From Lasiosphaeris hirsuta (Eukaryota > Ascomycota > Sordariomycetes > Sordariales > Lasiosphaeriaceae), in NCBI GenBank assembly GCA_030549175.1, contig JAUKUA010000001.1, forward strand, positions 1,736,001-1,800,000: DNA of 64,000 nucleotides, read 5' to 3'. The first letter of the stretch is position 1. Each line of letters opens with the position of its first letter. Positions 12,405-24,300 of the stretch are shown piece after piece. The notes beneath the pieces are model-generated. The model had not been told where the DNA came from, ran no database searches, and saw nothing but the letters and a program-made list of their open reading frames with translations. The position numbers and the translations under genes were made by a program.

Positions 12405-13040
12405 ATGGCTCAAGAACTCAAGGCCGGCGACTCGTTCCCCGATAACGTGTCCTTCACCTACGTCGCCCCCACCGGCGAGCTCGACCTCACGGCATGCGGT
12501 CTCCCCATCCAGTACAATGCTAGCGAGGGTATGTCTCCCTCAGCCACCGACATTTCCGCCTACCCATGCTAACCCCCGGCGCAGAGTTCAAGAACAAGAA
12601 GGTAGTGCTCGTCGCCGTCCCCGGCGCATTCACGCCTACCTGCCAGGTTCAGCACGTCACGTCATACCTCACCAAGATCGGTGAGCTCAAGGCCAGGGGC
12701 GTGGACCAGGTCATCTTCATCGCCAGCAACGACCACTGGGTCATGGCTGCCTGGGGCAAGGCGAACGGTGTCAAAGACGACTCCATCGTATGTTGTCCCC
12801 CTTGATACCCTTGATATAAGAGTTAAAACTATTGTAAGGCTGGACAAGCTGACACGGTCACAGCTCTTCATGTCAGATGCTGGCTTGGCGTTTAGTAAGA
12901 GTATTGGGTGGATCCAGGGCGATCGTACACAGAGATATGCCATCATCGTTGACCATGGCAAGGTTGTCTACGCTGACGTTGACAACGTGCGCGGAAGCAT
13001 CGAGAAGTCGGGTGCCGAAGGTGTTCTGGCGAAGCTTTGA
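12405..13040 (+). CDS. Type II (Prx5/PMP20-like) peroxiredoxin
   Basis: Thiol peroxidase that reduces hydrogen peroxide and alkyl hydroperoxides. Exons 12405-12528, 12585-12787 and 12864-13040 give 167 aa, the usual length of the fungal PMP20/Asp f 3 group. Introns are 56 and 76 bp, GT-AG. The peroxidatic site is PGAFTPTCQ with its Thr and Cys at about residues 58-61, followed by SNDHWVMAAWGK, LFMSDAGLAFSKSIG and RYAIIVDHGKVVY. A second Cys lies at the N-terminus in LTACGLP. The protein ends in AKL, which fits a peroxisomal PTS1 signal (known from Candida boidinii PMP20). Peroxisomal location is therefore likely, though some relatives are cytosolic. The ATG is the first in frame after a CA-rich leader. 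Confidence 0.93.
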
Positions 13041-13475
13041 GGGGATTAGTTAGTCGTTGCTTTCTGAACCGGTGGTCCTTGAAGACGAATAGTAGATTTG
13101 AGGTCTGATTAGGGCCGCACGGTCGACACATGATATCTTCACAGCATTGCCTAGCACATGAATCCTGTCTCCCGTTTGCTAAGGTGACGGTTGGAATATC
13201 TGGTCCTCAAGTCATAGGAGTCTCGTCATTTAGTCCAAAGCATAAGTCAGCATTTTTAAGCTACCCATGCAGATGTCCTATCCCTTAACGCAGGATCCAT
13301 GCAACCGGCCCTTTCAGAAACAAGTAATTGTCTTGTCTGGGGGCAAACCCCTTTTAAAGAGGCTGAGCAGGAAAAAACCGAGACCGACCAACCGACTCCG
13401 CCCTTGTCCTCCATGACGCGCAAGACCCAAAGACCATCATCATCAACATCCTCTCCATTAACCGCGACCCTAGTC
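13041..13475. other. Convergent 3' spacer
   Basis: Between the stops of the peroxiredoxin and eL24 genes. Expected to carry both 3' untranslated regions; no further feature seen. Confidence 0.5.
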
Positions 13476-14292
13476 TTAACGGCTCTTGGCGGCAATCTTG
13501 ACAGGAGCACCCTTGGCGCCCTGCTTGCTGATGGTGCGGCCACCGGCCTGGCCCTTGGCAGCAGCACCGGCGAGCTTGGCCTTCTCAGCCTTCTTGGCAG
13601 CAGCCTCGGCCTGCTTCTTGTCCTTGCTCTCCTTGATGGCAGCCAGGCGGGCAGCGCTGCGGGCCTCAGGCCGCATTGTGCGGCGCTCCTTGATCACATC
13701 GAGCGAAGCACCAACGATGGCACGCTGGGCCTTGACGGTGCGGCGAGTGCGCTTCTTGGCGACCTCCTGTAGTGGTGTGTCAGTACGGGGTTTCTTCCAT
13801 CACACCCACCACAGCGTATGTTTCCCAAAGCTAACATGACATATCGAAGTCGAGTGTTTGCTCGAGGGGTACGCCGGTGGGGACAAGGGATTGGTATTGT
13901 ACCTCAGAGATACCCTTGCGGTGCTGCTTGCGGTAAAGAACGGTCCATGCGATACGGCGGGGGTTCTTGCGCTGGAGGAAGAGCGACTCGGACTTGCCGT
14001 TCTGGAAGCGGAAGATCTTGCTGTCGCCACGGACGTACAGCTTACCCTAGAGTGAGAAGAAACGTTAGCTATCGCGTCGATTAATAACCCCCCTCCCCCC
14101 CCCGCGTCGTGTCGTGTCGATGGCCTGCGTCCCGGCCTCCTCGTCATCGTTCAGGCCCCATGGCCATTATTTCCTTGCGCGCAGGGCCGACGAGCTATTT
14201 CCTCCTCTTTCAATCGCGAAATAGTGGGATTGCAATCGTACCTTGCCGGGGTAGATCCGCTGGCCGGAGAAAGTATCGTCGTACGTTCTCAT
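13476..14292 (-). CDS. RPL24: 60S ribosomal protein eL24
   Basis: Structural protein of the large ribosomal subunit. Exons 14242-14292, 13903-14046 and 13476-13766 give 161 aa, close to the family norm. Introns at 14047-14241 (195 bp) and 13767-13902 (136 bp) are longer than most in this window, as is common in ribosomal protein genes. The product contains YDDTFSGQRIYPGKGKLYV, KIFRFQNGKSESLFLQRKN, RRIAWTVLYRKQHRKG and a basic Ala/Lys-rich C-terminal helix (KDKKQAEAAAKKAEKAK). The N-terminus starts MRTYDD; in many fungi the same position is used, and no upstream in-frame ATG was seen. It is divergent from TAD1, sharing a 0.5-kb spacer. Confidence 0.95.
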
Positions 14293-14798
14293 TGTGGCGA
14301 TTTGATGTCGAATTTGTCGTTGTCGTGGTTGCTCGTCGTGAGTTCGAAGGTCCAAGGCGATTTTCCCAGTTTCTTTGCAGGTTGTGCGGCGATAGGGCTG
14401 GCGTGTTAATAGGTTGCAAGCACGGGCCAATACAATCCATTTTATTCGCTGTGGCTTGGGTGAACAGGCGAGACTCGGCGCTTTTTCGCGGTGGGACTCA
14501 GCCACATCGACTCCGACAACGCAAACCCAGTAAGGCGACTGTGGTTCAAGGAACAGCTATTGCCTCTGAAGATTTGCGCATTTTCCTAATACAAATATTT
14601 CTGAGAGATCTACGGGCTGATTTCTTCAAGCATTTGGCACACTGTAGCTACCAGACCATCCCGCAGTGAACCCTAGCCCTTGAGCTCTTGCATCAGGCAT
14701 TGGGAAGGTCTCACTTACTTCAAACCACCATCTCAATTCTACTTTTATTCTGCTTCACATGCCCCATGATATTTTAATTGTCATAGTATTTGACTATA
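14293..14798. promoter_or_regulatory. Divergent promoter region of eL24 and TAD1
   Basis: A 506-bp spacer between opposed starts. It contains a telobox-like aaccctagccc near 14669-14679, a motif type found in front of many fungal ribosomal protein genes (Tbf1/telobox, established for yeasts). Its function here is inferred. Confidence 0.45.
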
Positions 14799-16254
14799 AT
14801 GACACAATATGCGGATGTCATAGCATCTTCTGTCCTAGAGGAGTTCAGAAAACTTCCAGCAAAGCGAAAGCCCAGTGTAAGGGAGAATGGCCTCCATGAA
14901 TGGGTGCCCCTGAGTGGCATCGTCGCCAAAGGTGTTCATCCACAGTCCTAGGGCGGCTAGTCTCCCCTGCTGCTCCAAATACTGACTTCAATGTCTGTCA
15001 AGGCCCAAGGTCCCTAAAATGCGTCGCATTAGCGTATGTCTTCAATTCTTCTGTTCAGCTTCTCTACACGTAGACTGAGATGTATACACTTGAGCAGAAC
15101 GGGCATGAAGTGCCTCCCCGCCTCGAAGCTTCCCCAGGCCAATGGCATGGCAATCCATGACTGGCACGCCGAAGTACTTGCACTTCGCACCTTTAACCAG
15201 TTTGTCCTGCAAGAGTGCCACCGTCTCACATGCGGCGGGCAGTCCGAGTTTCTCCGTCGCCGGACCGATCTCGAGCTCGCACCTCACAAAGAAAATAACA
15301 GCCGAGATACCCCCTGGAATGGCCAGCCGTTTGCCTGGAGAGAAGATGTGACACTGCACATGTACTGTTCCGAAGCCCCATGTAAGCCCGCAGCCGCCTC
15401 GCCCAGTTTCAATACTGACAAAGTCAGGCGGCGACGCCAGCATGGAGCTGATAATGGCTGCTCAAGACAATGTCTCTCCCTGGGCCATCCCCCCAACCCT
15501 CTCCCAAACCCCAGCCCAAGCCCCCGACCCAGTGGCCCTCTCCCTCCCAGGCCGCGCCTACTTCTCGCACCTCGGCGTCGTGCGCCGCAAGCCCGCCCGG
15601 GGCGACGCGCCCCCGACGCTCTCCAAGTCGTGCTCCGACAAGATCGCCCTCAAGCAATGCACCTCGCTCCTTTCGTCCCTCGCAGCCCTCCTCGTCTCGC
15701 CGCACAACGTCTACCTGACTTCTCTCATCCTCCCCGAGTCGCAGTACTCCGCCACCGCCTGCAGGCGGTGTTTTTCTGCCGACGTCCCCGAGGGACGGAT
15801 GAGCGCCCTGGCGGAAAGGGAGTGGGCGGGGAGCGGGTACGCGTTTGTGCCGTTCCGGGTTGAGACGACGGGGCTGGAGTTTGACTTCTCGAAGCGTGTG
15901 GTCGCTGCGCGGTCGGACAAGACGAGCGCGAGCAACCTTGCTGCCGCATGGGTGAGAGATGGGATAGAGGAGGGTCTGATCGGGGGTGTCATGCAGGGCC
16001 GGAAGCATTTTGACCTGAGGGGGGCAAGTGCCGTGTCGAGGAGGAGGATGTGGGGCTTGGCGATTGAGATTGGCGGCTCGTTGGGGGCTAGTATTGATGA
16101 TGGTATAGTAGGGGTACTTGCCGCGGGGACGTATGATGAGGTCAAAGAGGGGGTGTTGTTGGAGGCTCGGCGGAAGGTGAAGGACGAGACTCGCAGAGAT
16201 GCGCTCAAAGGGTGGATCAGAAATATGGGCGACGGGGGATTTAGTATGTCATAG
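14799..16254 (+). CDS. TAD1: tRNA-specific adenosine deaminase (ADAT1/Tad1)
   Basis: Deaminates adenosine 37 of eukaryotic tRNA-Ala to inosine. Exons 14799-14931, 15003-15033, 15098-15381 and 15428-16254 give 424 aa. The second exon is only 31 bp and encodes the PRSLKCVALA stretch that links SGIVAKG to TGMKCLPASKLP. The third intron (15382-15427) is 46 bp, near the lower size limit, with a TACTGAC branch. Zinc and catalytic residues are seen in HDWHAEV (about residue 78), APCGDASM (about 149-156) and a downstream Cys pair CRRCF. The C-terminal half contains the deaminase-specific GRAYFSHLGVVRRKPARGD and SCSDKIALKQ motifs. The start gives MTQYADVIASS, a reasonable N-terminus. Confidence 0.93.
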
Positions 16255-16560
16255 CACAGCTATATAACCGCTGCGATTGCGCGTCTTCCACCTCGCTGCG
16301 CAGCCAAAAAAAAGTCACAACTACTCTGGCCTGACCCAGGTTGTCAAAGAATCACTGTTCACTCAGCTGTGTCCGGAACCACATTGTATTCATAGTGCTT
16401 TCCTTTCACTCACCCTCCATATTCCCAGGCCGGGGGCTTTGATGGCCCGGTAATAACGAAGACCAAAGACGCCGCCGTCCTACAGAAGACATGTTCTTTC
16501 TGCTCTCTTTGAGTGCAGAGTGGCCGTCGTGCCGCAGCTATAGCTGTGTGGTGGGAATAC
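16255..16560. other. Convergent 3' spacer of TAD1 and EGD1
   Basis: About 300 bp between two stop codons. A short A-rich run at about 16307-16313. Nothing else seen. Confidence 0.45.
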
Positions 16561-17224
16561 TTACTCCACCTTGTTCTCGAAGCTTTCACCGGGAACGAGA
16601 TCAGGGATATCATCTTCATCCGCATCCTTCTCACCCTTCTGCATGTTCTGGTAGCTCTCCGCAAGTTTGCGGAGAGACGCAAGAGAGTCGGGGCCGAGCT
16701 GGTTCAGGATACCCGGGACGAGCTCAGTGAGCTCCTTATCTTCACCGGCTCCGTAGATGGCAAAGGTGTTCGACGGAACCGCAGCGTGAACTGTGCAGAA
16801 GCTTGTTAGCAACCCCCTAGTCAAGTTGGACCGAGCTGTGCTCAGCATGGTGTGCAAATACCCTTGGGAGCAGCGAAATGGATAACATTTCCGTCGCTCT
16901 TGAACATGTTAACCTCCTCAATGGCCTGGATGGGCTGGACATTGAGCTTCTTGAGAGTGGCCTGAAGCTTCTTGTCATCACCGCTGGACCGCGGCGCGGT
17001 ACGCTTCTGCTTTCTCCGGGGAGTTCCCTTGCCTCTATTCACAAAATATTAGAGTCTCGACCTTTCGACAGGAGCAGGCGGGGTCAGGAAGGTTTGTGTC
17101 AGAACATACCCTGGATGGCAAATATTGGTTAGCTAATTTGCAGGCGGGGTTGGATTGAATTGTATTGCAACATACCGGCGCGAGAAGGCACAGCCAACTT
17201 CTTCAATCTCTCCTGAACATCCAT
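16561..17224 (-). CDS. EGD1: Nascent polypeptide-associated complex subunit beta (BTF3)
   Basis: Ribosome-associated chaperone subunit that contacts nascent chains near the exit tunnel as a dimer with NAC alpha. Preferred exons: 17176-17224, a single base at 17110, 16862-17034 and 16561-16790, giving 150 aa. The product starts [25 protein letters not shown] and includes [41 protein letters not shown] and a Glu/Asp-rich tail [19 protein letters not shown], all characteristic of the NAC beta family. The one-base exon is inferred from two complete introns (17111-17175 with a GCTAAC branch and CAG; 17035-17109 with GTATGT and CTAAT) on either side of one G. The alternative is one intron ending at GAATAGAG, which removes one conserved Gly. 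The partner EGD2 lies 32 kb away in the window. Confidence 0.92.
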
Positions 17225-17887
17225 GACTGCGGTGATATTGGATTCGTGGGGGAAGGCGTGATGGCGAAGCTGGTTCGAAAGACGGATGGCTTGTTAGCTT
17301 CGATGGTCGGATGAGGATCGGTGCAGAGAGGACGGCCTCGTCGTGGCAGAAGTGCAGGCGGGGAATTCCACGGCCGACAGATATGATTCAAATGGATGAC
17401 CTACCTGGATGATCGGGGGTTGATTCGCCGTGACTAACTTAATAGGCTCACAATGTCGGCGTCGTCGATCGAAGTTGGAGAAATTGTGTGCGCTGGGGCC
17501 AGGCTGGGTTTTTTTTTTCTTCTTCACATCCGCAATAACAATTTTACCCCACTCTGAATTCGGCTCACCTGGGCTTGGTTCTCACCTCGCAACCCTGAGG
17601 ACCTACCGCAGGATTTCACTTCAGGTCACAACTCAACATATGCAGCAACTGTCAGGCGAAGTTAATTTGACGAATTTAGATTAGTATTTACCAAGCATAA
17701 AAGTCTGAGCCTCTTAAGTCTAGGCACACACAATCCGGTTTTGGTGGTGCTTTAGGGTTGCGTGTTGAAGAAGTTCAATGGCTGTCGACAGCCAAACATC
17801 ACATTCGAGCTTCCAACTTTGAGCCCTAAATGAATGCTGCATGTTGTACAAATTATTACAGTCGTTGTACAGCCGGTAGAATACCCA
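17225..17887. other. Upstream region of EGD1 / downstream of CBP4
   Basis: Holds the EGD1 promoter and leader. A 10-bp T tract lies at about 17509-17519 and a telobox-like ttagggtt at about 17752-17759. No additional gene. Confidence 0.4.
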
Positions 17888-18393
17888 TTACTTGCTGTCG
17901 GATGATTCAACTGGTAAACCAGCCTCCCGTCTGAGCGCTGCTTTTCGGAGCCTTACTTCGTCGAGGACACTCTGCTTCTCGGCTTTGATCTTTGCCTCTG
18001 CCTCCTTTGCCTTGCTTTCCTCATCCTTTTGGACAGCCCATACTGCAGAATTGAGTTAGTGTTAATGTCTTATCATATTGTTTGTACGGCAAGCACTAAC
18101 TTGGCTTGTTGGATTTGGAGTATTCCTTCAGTCTCATGACGAAATCATCAAATTCCTTTTCCCGTTCGTACCTCCCCTCCCTGCTTCGCTTCTGTAGCTC
18201 GGGGTTGTACTTTTTCACCAGCTCCTCGTCCGTTGGCGAAACCCACATAACAAAGGCTGGGCCTCCAATGATGACGGCGCCGCCACTATTCCAAGCTCGT
18301 CAGCCATTGCTAGCATTCCATCACTGATTTGTCCTGAGCTCACCCAACGACCATCTTGGTCAGCAACCACCAGTTGAACGGTTTCTTAGGCAT
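17888..18393 (-). CDS. CBP4: Cytochrome bc1 assembly factor CBP4
   Basis: Small inner-membrane protein needed to assemble ubiquinol-cytochrome c reductase (complex III); in yeast it acts on newly made cytochrome b with Cbp3-Cbp6. Exons 18344-18393, 18101-18285 and 17888-18042 give about 129 aa. Both introns (18286-18343 and 18043-18100) are 58 bp. The product shows [21 protein letters not shown], one hydrophobic segment ([13 protein letters not shown]), the family motif [19 protein letters not shown] followed by [14 protein letters not shown] and [19 protein letters not shown], and a charged coiled-coil tail. Length is typical. The coordinate of the second exon's end could be off by a base or two; frame demands the value given. 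Confidence 0.9.
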
Positions 18394-21317
18394 CCTGGTT
18401 TTGTGCTGGAAGCAGCATCGACAATATGTCAAGTCTACTGATCTAAAAATTTCGCCGCGGAATTTTCAAGACTAGTGACGTTGATATCGCTGATGTCCTG
18501 AGCTTTGGACTCTTTGAGATGAGCTGGTCAAAGAGCGGTGGAGGCTGGCAGAAAGGTATCCACCTTTGAAGCACAGGCCCTCCATCTCATTGCCGCCTCA
18601 GGCTGTACACACAGGCACCCCTTCAATTCCCATCTCTGTCGTTGGAATAGAGACAGCAAAATAAACATTGTGAGAAGATGCATCCCCAGTTCAACAATTA
18701 ACTCAGCAAACCTTGTTAGCCCGCGTCTAGATCAAAATACCCTTCCGTGCGGCCAATAATAAACGGCCAATGCGACTCGTTAAGGCGTTCTCAGTTAAGC
18801 TGGGCAGGTCGACCTCCATGACGAGACAGAGGCCAATGGCAAGAGAATTTCACTATCGGCCCTTCAACATCACAACCTATTCTGGAAAAGGGGGATGTAT
18901 GGAAGTTTGGCTGCGCAGGGCGGTACCGGCAAGACTCTCTGACAGGAGCCACATGACGTGCCGTCATGACTTTCGATAGCGTTACATTCCATTCGCCGTC
19001 TGAAATGTTGAATGTTTCCGCAAAACAACCAATCATGCAAGCCAAGCTGGACAAGTCTCCTTTGAGTGGTCCCTCAGAGCTGTTGGGGCTTCTGTATTCA
19101 GTTTTTGACCGGGAAGCATGCATCCGGGCCCACTGTGTTGAGACCCTGAGTCTCGGCACCCCGGACTCGACCATCGAAACGGAGTTGCTGTCCTACACCT
19201 AGGTGAGTTTGGCCCGACTCATTCCCAGCGCCATGCCGGCAGGGCTGTGAAACGCTGCTGGGCCCGTCCTTGTATTACAACCATAATTTCGGATGGACGG
19301 CGGAAGCTAGGCCTACTCTCGTGACAACCTTCTTGTCACTCATTTTGGTCATGTTGATGTATCAAGACAGTGAAGGCAATTTGTGTGTTTCAAAGATTGT
19401 GACGATACTGGCTAGCACGCCGACACGCTGGCATGCAGAGAAGCGCAAGTCGAATGTTTGCTGCACCGGCGAGACTTGTATTCTGAGAGAAGCAAGTGAT
19501 GTCGCAGTCAGTCTCAGGGCCAGCCAAACGCGGCGAAACGTTTCACTTGTTTCCTTTTTTCGGCGTACCACCAACAGCTGAGCTGCTGGCATGATTGGCA
19601 CACATTGGCCAGCCCTTCTTCATCACTGCTGCCGTCGGGAGGTGAGGCGGGGAGAAAAAGGGGTATAGTACATACATACATACATACATACATACAGTAG
19701 TAGTAGTGACAGTTAGCATAGAATGCAAGGCCGTGGTGGAAAGGGACACAGTGGTACTCCGTTGAAGGGATTTAGGTAGGTAGTGGGGCAGGTTTTGGAG
19801 GGGTCGCCCTACAACACAACCAGAGGCGCCCGAGTTTTGATACTGCGCTCTGATATATGTATGTGTCCCTGAGAGAGCGCTCTGTTACAGGGCCGTGTGC
19901 TGGATATCGAGGCGGACTAAAGAAGGCGATCGCTAATGCGGAAGCCCTCGGGAGAAACAAAATACGGCGTGATAGGAGGAATAACACGGCTTGATATCCA
20001 TGAGGCTTACTATGCAGTATGCCCATCCCAGGTTTGCGCTCGGGATCGAGCAACCCAGAACCAGGGACTGCTTCGCACACCAAAGGCGGCTCTCCGGCCG
20101 ATCATTGCTTATGATGAGCTACAGGACGAGGCCAAGCCATCACGATCCTAAGCCGTCCCTTTTGTCGTGGGGCCCTAGTTTGTCATTTTTTGTGAATGCA
20201 TCTGGGGTCGTTGACCGAGCTGTCTTGTCTTTGGTCTCTAGATATAAGCCGCGACTGACAATCGAGTGAGGCGATTCCGCTGTTTTTACGGAGATGATGT
20301 GCATGTTGCCCAACTCTGGTGCTTGGCTGGCGAAGTGAATGGCCAGGGCCCATTACCTTATCTGACGGTCCTAGGTTGTCCTGGGGCTTTGGCATTAATT
20401 TGGGCGCAATTTGGGTACCTGAGTGTTCTCAGCCCCAAGCGCCGATTACGTCTTGTAACACAGGTTGGAGCTGTGCAGCGGTGCAGTAGTCGTGGGAACA
20501 ACGGCTCATCACCTGGTCGAATAAGACACAGACAGGCTAATGCATTCCTCCTGAACCCTCCTGGTCATCCCCGGGCCCCTTCCATTCTCCCCATCCACAA
20601 CCTTCGACTGCTTCTGCACCTGCTATCCAACGCCAATGTTGACGCACTGTCTGGCCACGCAGACAAATTCGTTCCTTGATGCGTGCTGCTTTGATATAAT
20701 TCCTTCCTTTTTTTCGCCGCCACTCTTAGAGTTATCTCACCCTCCTTCAACGCGAGTGCAGGACCCCGATTCCGCGACCCTGTGAGGCGGCACGACCTAG
20801 AGACGGCGAACAACAGTCGCGGATATAATTCTCTCCTTTTTTTTACCCACCTGGTTTACTGTGCGGTCGCCGGTCGTTCGCGCCCTGCGAGACTCAGACT
20901 GCTGACGCTGCTTGCTGCTCCGCTCTATTGGGATCATTGGAATATCCCCGCCCCAACCCTCTGCAGCCGCCCGAAACCCTCGACCAGCAGGACAGGCGGA
21001 ACGTTGAGCGCCAAAACACAGACCCAATTCAAGCTGCAGAAGAGTGTTGCCATGCGATACGCCTGACCTAGTTGTGGTGCCATCTGCCAGCGACCCTTTG
21101 CACGTCGACGTGCGAACCAACTGCGGTTTATACCATGGTTTATACCTGCTGCCAGTGAGCCTCGAAGTCGACTCAGGCCAGACCCGTTTCTGGCCGATCT
21201 CTCGGTTCTTTGTCGACCTTTCTCACTATACTTCACCCAATAGCTTAGCTTCCTATACACTTTTTGGTGCAGCCCTCTACAGATACACCGTCGCGAGCGT
21301 CGCAAAGGCAGGACCTG
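18394..21317. other. 2.9-kb divergent spacer upstream of CBP4 and the chitin synthase regulator
   Basis: No gene supported. It contains a CATA microsatellite at 19671-19696 and pyrimidine-rich runs at about 20700-20720 and 20835-20850, which fit a long leader of the regulator gene starting at 21318. Long 5' regions are common for morphogenesis genes in filamentous fungi. Confidence 0.4.
19671..19707. repeat. CATA microsatellite followed by AGT repeats
   Basis: About six tandem CATA units run from 19671 to 19696, followed directly by about four AGT units. Simple repeat in a non-coding spacer. Confidence 0.9.
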
Positions 21318-24300
21318 ATGGCGTACAACGGCGGCTATGACGGAGGCCCCGGGGGACGCCCCCAGTACGGCGGTGGCCAGGGAGGCCAAAGACCGCCGCC
21401 CCAGCGACAGTACCCCCCCGGACCCCCCGGACCTCAGCAGTACAATGCGCCGCCCCAGCAGTACGACCAATACCAAGACGGCTATGGATATGACGAATAC
21501 GGAAATGGCTATGACCAGGGATATGGCGGACAATACGACGACATAAACTACGCGGACCGCGGAGGGCCACCGGGCCCTGATTATCCGCCCCAGGAATACT
21601 ACGACCCTGGACCAAATGGGCAGATGAGAGGTGGGCGCGGGGGACGAGGTGGTCCAATGCCAATGGGAAGAGGAGGTTCGATCAGGGGTCCTCCCGAGGG
21701 TGGCCGAGGGGGATACGGACCGCCCCGTGGCGGCGGATACCCACAAGGCCCCCCAGGTCCCCCAGGTCCCGGTAGGGGTTACCCGCCCCAAGGCCGCGGC
21801 GGTCGACCGGGTCCTCCTGACCGAACTGGGCAATCGGATCCTGGTGAGTCTTCGACACACGGAAGGTATTAGGAATTACGTGCTGATTATCATATAGGTC
21901 TGCGTAGGGCGCCAACGGATGGGCCTGGTCCTATGAGCCCGAGCCAAGGTCAAGGCCAAGGTTCGGGCGGTGGTGGCGGCCCTTTCCCCGCGTTCCCGGG
22001 CGCGCAGCGTCGAAAAATGAGTGATGATCAACTTGCGATGCAGATGAGCAACATGGAGATAGCAGGACAAAGACCTGGCCTGCGAGGTCCGAACGGCCCG
22101 GCCCCACAGAGAGGGCCAATGCGCCCTCCCATGAGCGGCTATGGAGGCCCTGGGCCGATGGGGCCACCCCGAGGACCGCCTCAACAGTATCCACCACAAG
22201 ACTATCCCGATCAACAACGCGGCCCTCCGCCTGGTCCTGGCTACGACCCTCCGGCAGGTGGTTATCAGGAGGAAGGCTTTGGGCCACCGGGACGCAGTAT
22301 GACGATGCCTATGAGGGATCCCATGCTGGATATGCGTCTACCTGGGCCCCTTGTGCGGCGCGATAGTGCTCCTCAGAATCAGCCCATGGGCCGTGGACTA
22401 CCACCAAGACCAAACACTTCTCAGACTATGCGAGGTCCCCCCCAACAAAGAATGCCCCCACCGGGAATGCCTCCGCTGGGCGGACCGCCCAACGGCCCTC
22501 CTCTCCCAGATGGCTATGCGGAACAGACATATGGAAACCCTCCCGGCCAAGGCTATGGAGGGCAGCAGCGCCCGGCATCTTTCGATGACTTCTACGACTA
22601 CTACGACGCCCGAAACAGTGGTGCTGATTATAACGCGCCAAACCCACAATCGGCGCCACCATCAGAAGTTCCGGATTTTGATGCCCTGGCTGCTCAGGGG
22701 CCCAGGAGCTCATTCGAACAGCACATGCGGCCTGGAGCACAGGAGCAGGCACAACGCGGACCAGGGCGAGCTCTTGAGCTCAGTAAGACAAAGTCTCAAC
22801 CCGACTTGCGCAACTCGCAGACTGCAGTGTTCGAGATGGCCGGCGATATCCCCCCAATGCCCACGTCAAACCAGTTCCAGCAACACCAAGGCTTGCCGAA
22901 CGGCCCGCAGGGATTTCGGCCGTCTCCTCCGGGACAGACAGGGCCACCGCCACCCGGGCCAGGCCTCCCTTCGAATCCCGCTCCCTATAGACCTGGTGCC
23001 CCGCCTGCAGGCCCTCCCCAGGGGTCCAATCCGGATAGCTTGCCCTCGCATCCTGTCCCCGTTCGCCCAGGCCACATGCCAAATTCCATGGTAAACTTGG
23101 CAAACAGCAGACCGCCTCCGGTGAGGAACTATAGCGGCGGCAGCGGCAATTCCTCACAGCCATCACAAGTTGGGGCGCCTCCGCCTGGCCCCTCGCCTGC
23201 CCAAAGCGTTATGACTCCGCCCCCTGCGAAGCCTGCGGAGCCACCCATTACAATTGACGAGCTTGAACGTCTGCGAGCTACTGTCAAGCAAGATCCTAAC
23301 GACCAGGCTTCGGCACTTCGTCTTGCCAAGAAGCTTGTTGAGGCCTCTGATGTGCTGGTGCCTAATCTCCCCGATCCAAAGGCTCGTGCTCGCTCTCGCG
23401 ATCGATACCTGGTAGATGCACACAAGTTATTGAGGAAACTCGAGAAAGCCAGCAACCCCGACGCCATGTTTTTCATGGCAGATTGCCTGGGTCGTGGCAT
23501 ATTCAGTAACGAACCAGATAACGCGCACGCCTTCTCCCTCTATCAGTCCGCGGCCAAACTGGGACACGCGGCGGCGGCATACCGCACGGCTGTCTGCTGC
23601 GAGATCGGCAACGATGAGGGCGGCGGCACCCGCAAGGATCCGCTGAAAGCTATTCAGTGGTACAAGCGGGCGGCGACCCTCGGCGACACGCCAGCCATGT
23701 ACAAGGTGGGCATGATCCTGCTCAAGGGACTGCTGGGTCAGCCCCGGAACCCCCGCGAGGCCATCGGCTGGCTGAAGCGTGCAGCGGAGCGCGCCGACAC
23801 GGAGAACCCGCACGCGCTGCACGAGCTCGCGTTGCTGTACGAGAGCGCTGGCGATAACGATCCGATCCTGCGCGACGAGCCGTACGCGCTCTCGTTGTTC
23901 CAGCAGGCGGCCGAGCTAGGATACAAGTTCAGCCAGTTCCGCCTCGGCGCGGCGTACGAGTACGGCCTGATGGGCTGCCCCATAGACCCGCGGCTGTCCA
24001 TCATGTGGTACAGCCGCGCCGCCATGCAGGAGGAACATCAGAGCGAGCTTGCGCTCGCCGGCTGGTATCTCACGGGCAGCGAGACCGTGTTGCAGCCGAG
24101 CAACACCGAGGCGTACCTGTGGGCGCGCAAAGCCGCCACAGCCGGTCTGGCCAAGGCCGAGTACGCGATGGGCTACTTTACGGAAGAAGGCATCGGTGTA
24201 CCGGCAAACTTGGAGGACGCGAAGAGGTGGTATTGGAGGGCTGCTGGTATGTTCCCCCTGCTAATCTTGTTTTATTTTTGTAGAGAGTGAGGCTAACGTG

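Noticed and set aside
15470..16008. Long Pro/Ser and Arg/Gly frames in both directions over TAD1
   Set aside because: Overlap exon 4 of TAD1, whose frame carries the deaminase motifs.
20934..21860. 308-codon minus-strand frame
   Set aside because: Antisense to the Gly/Pro-rich first exon of the chitin synthase regulator; low complexity only.
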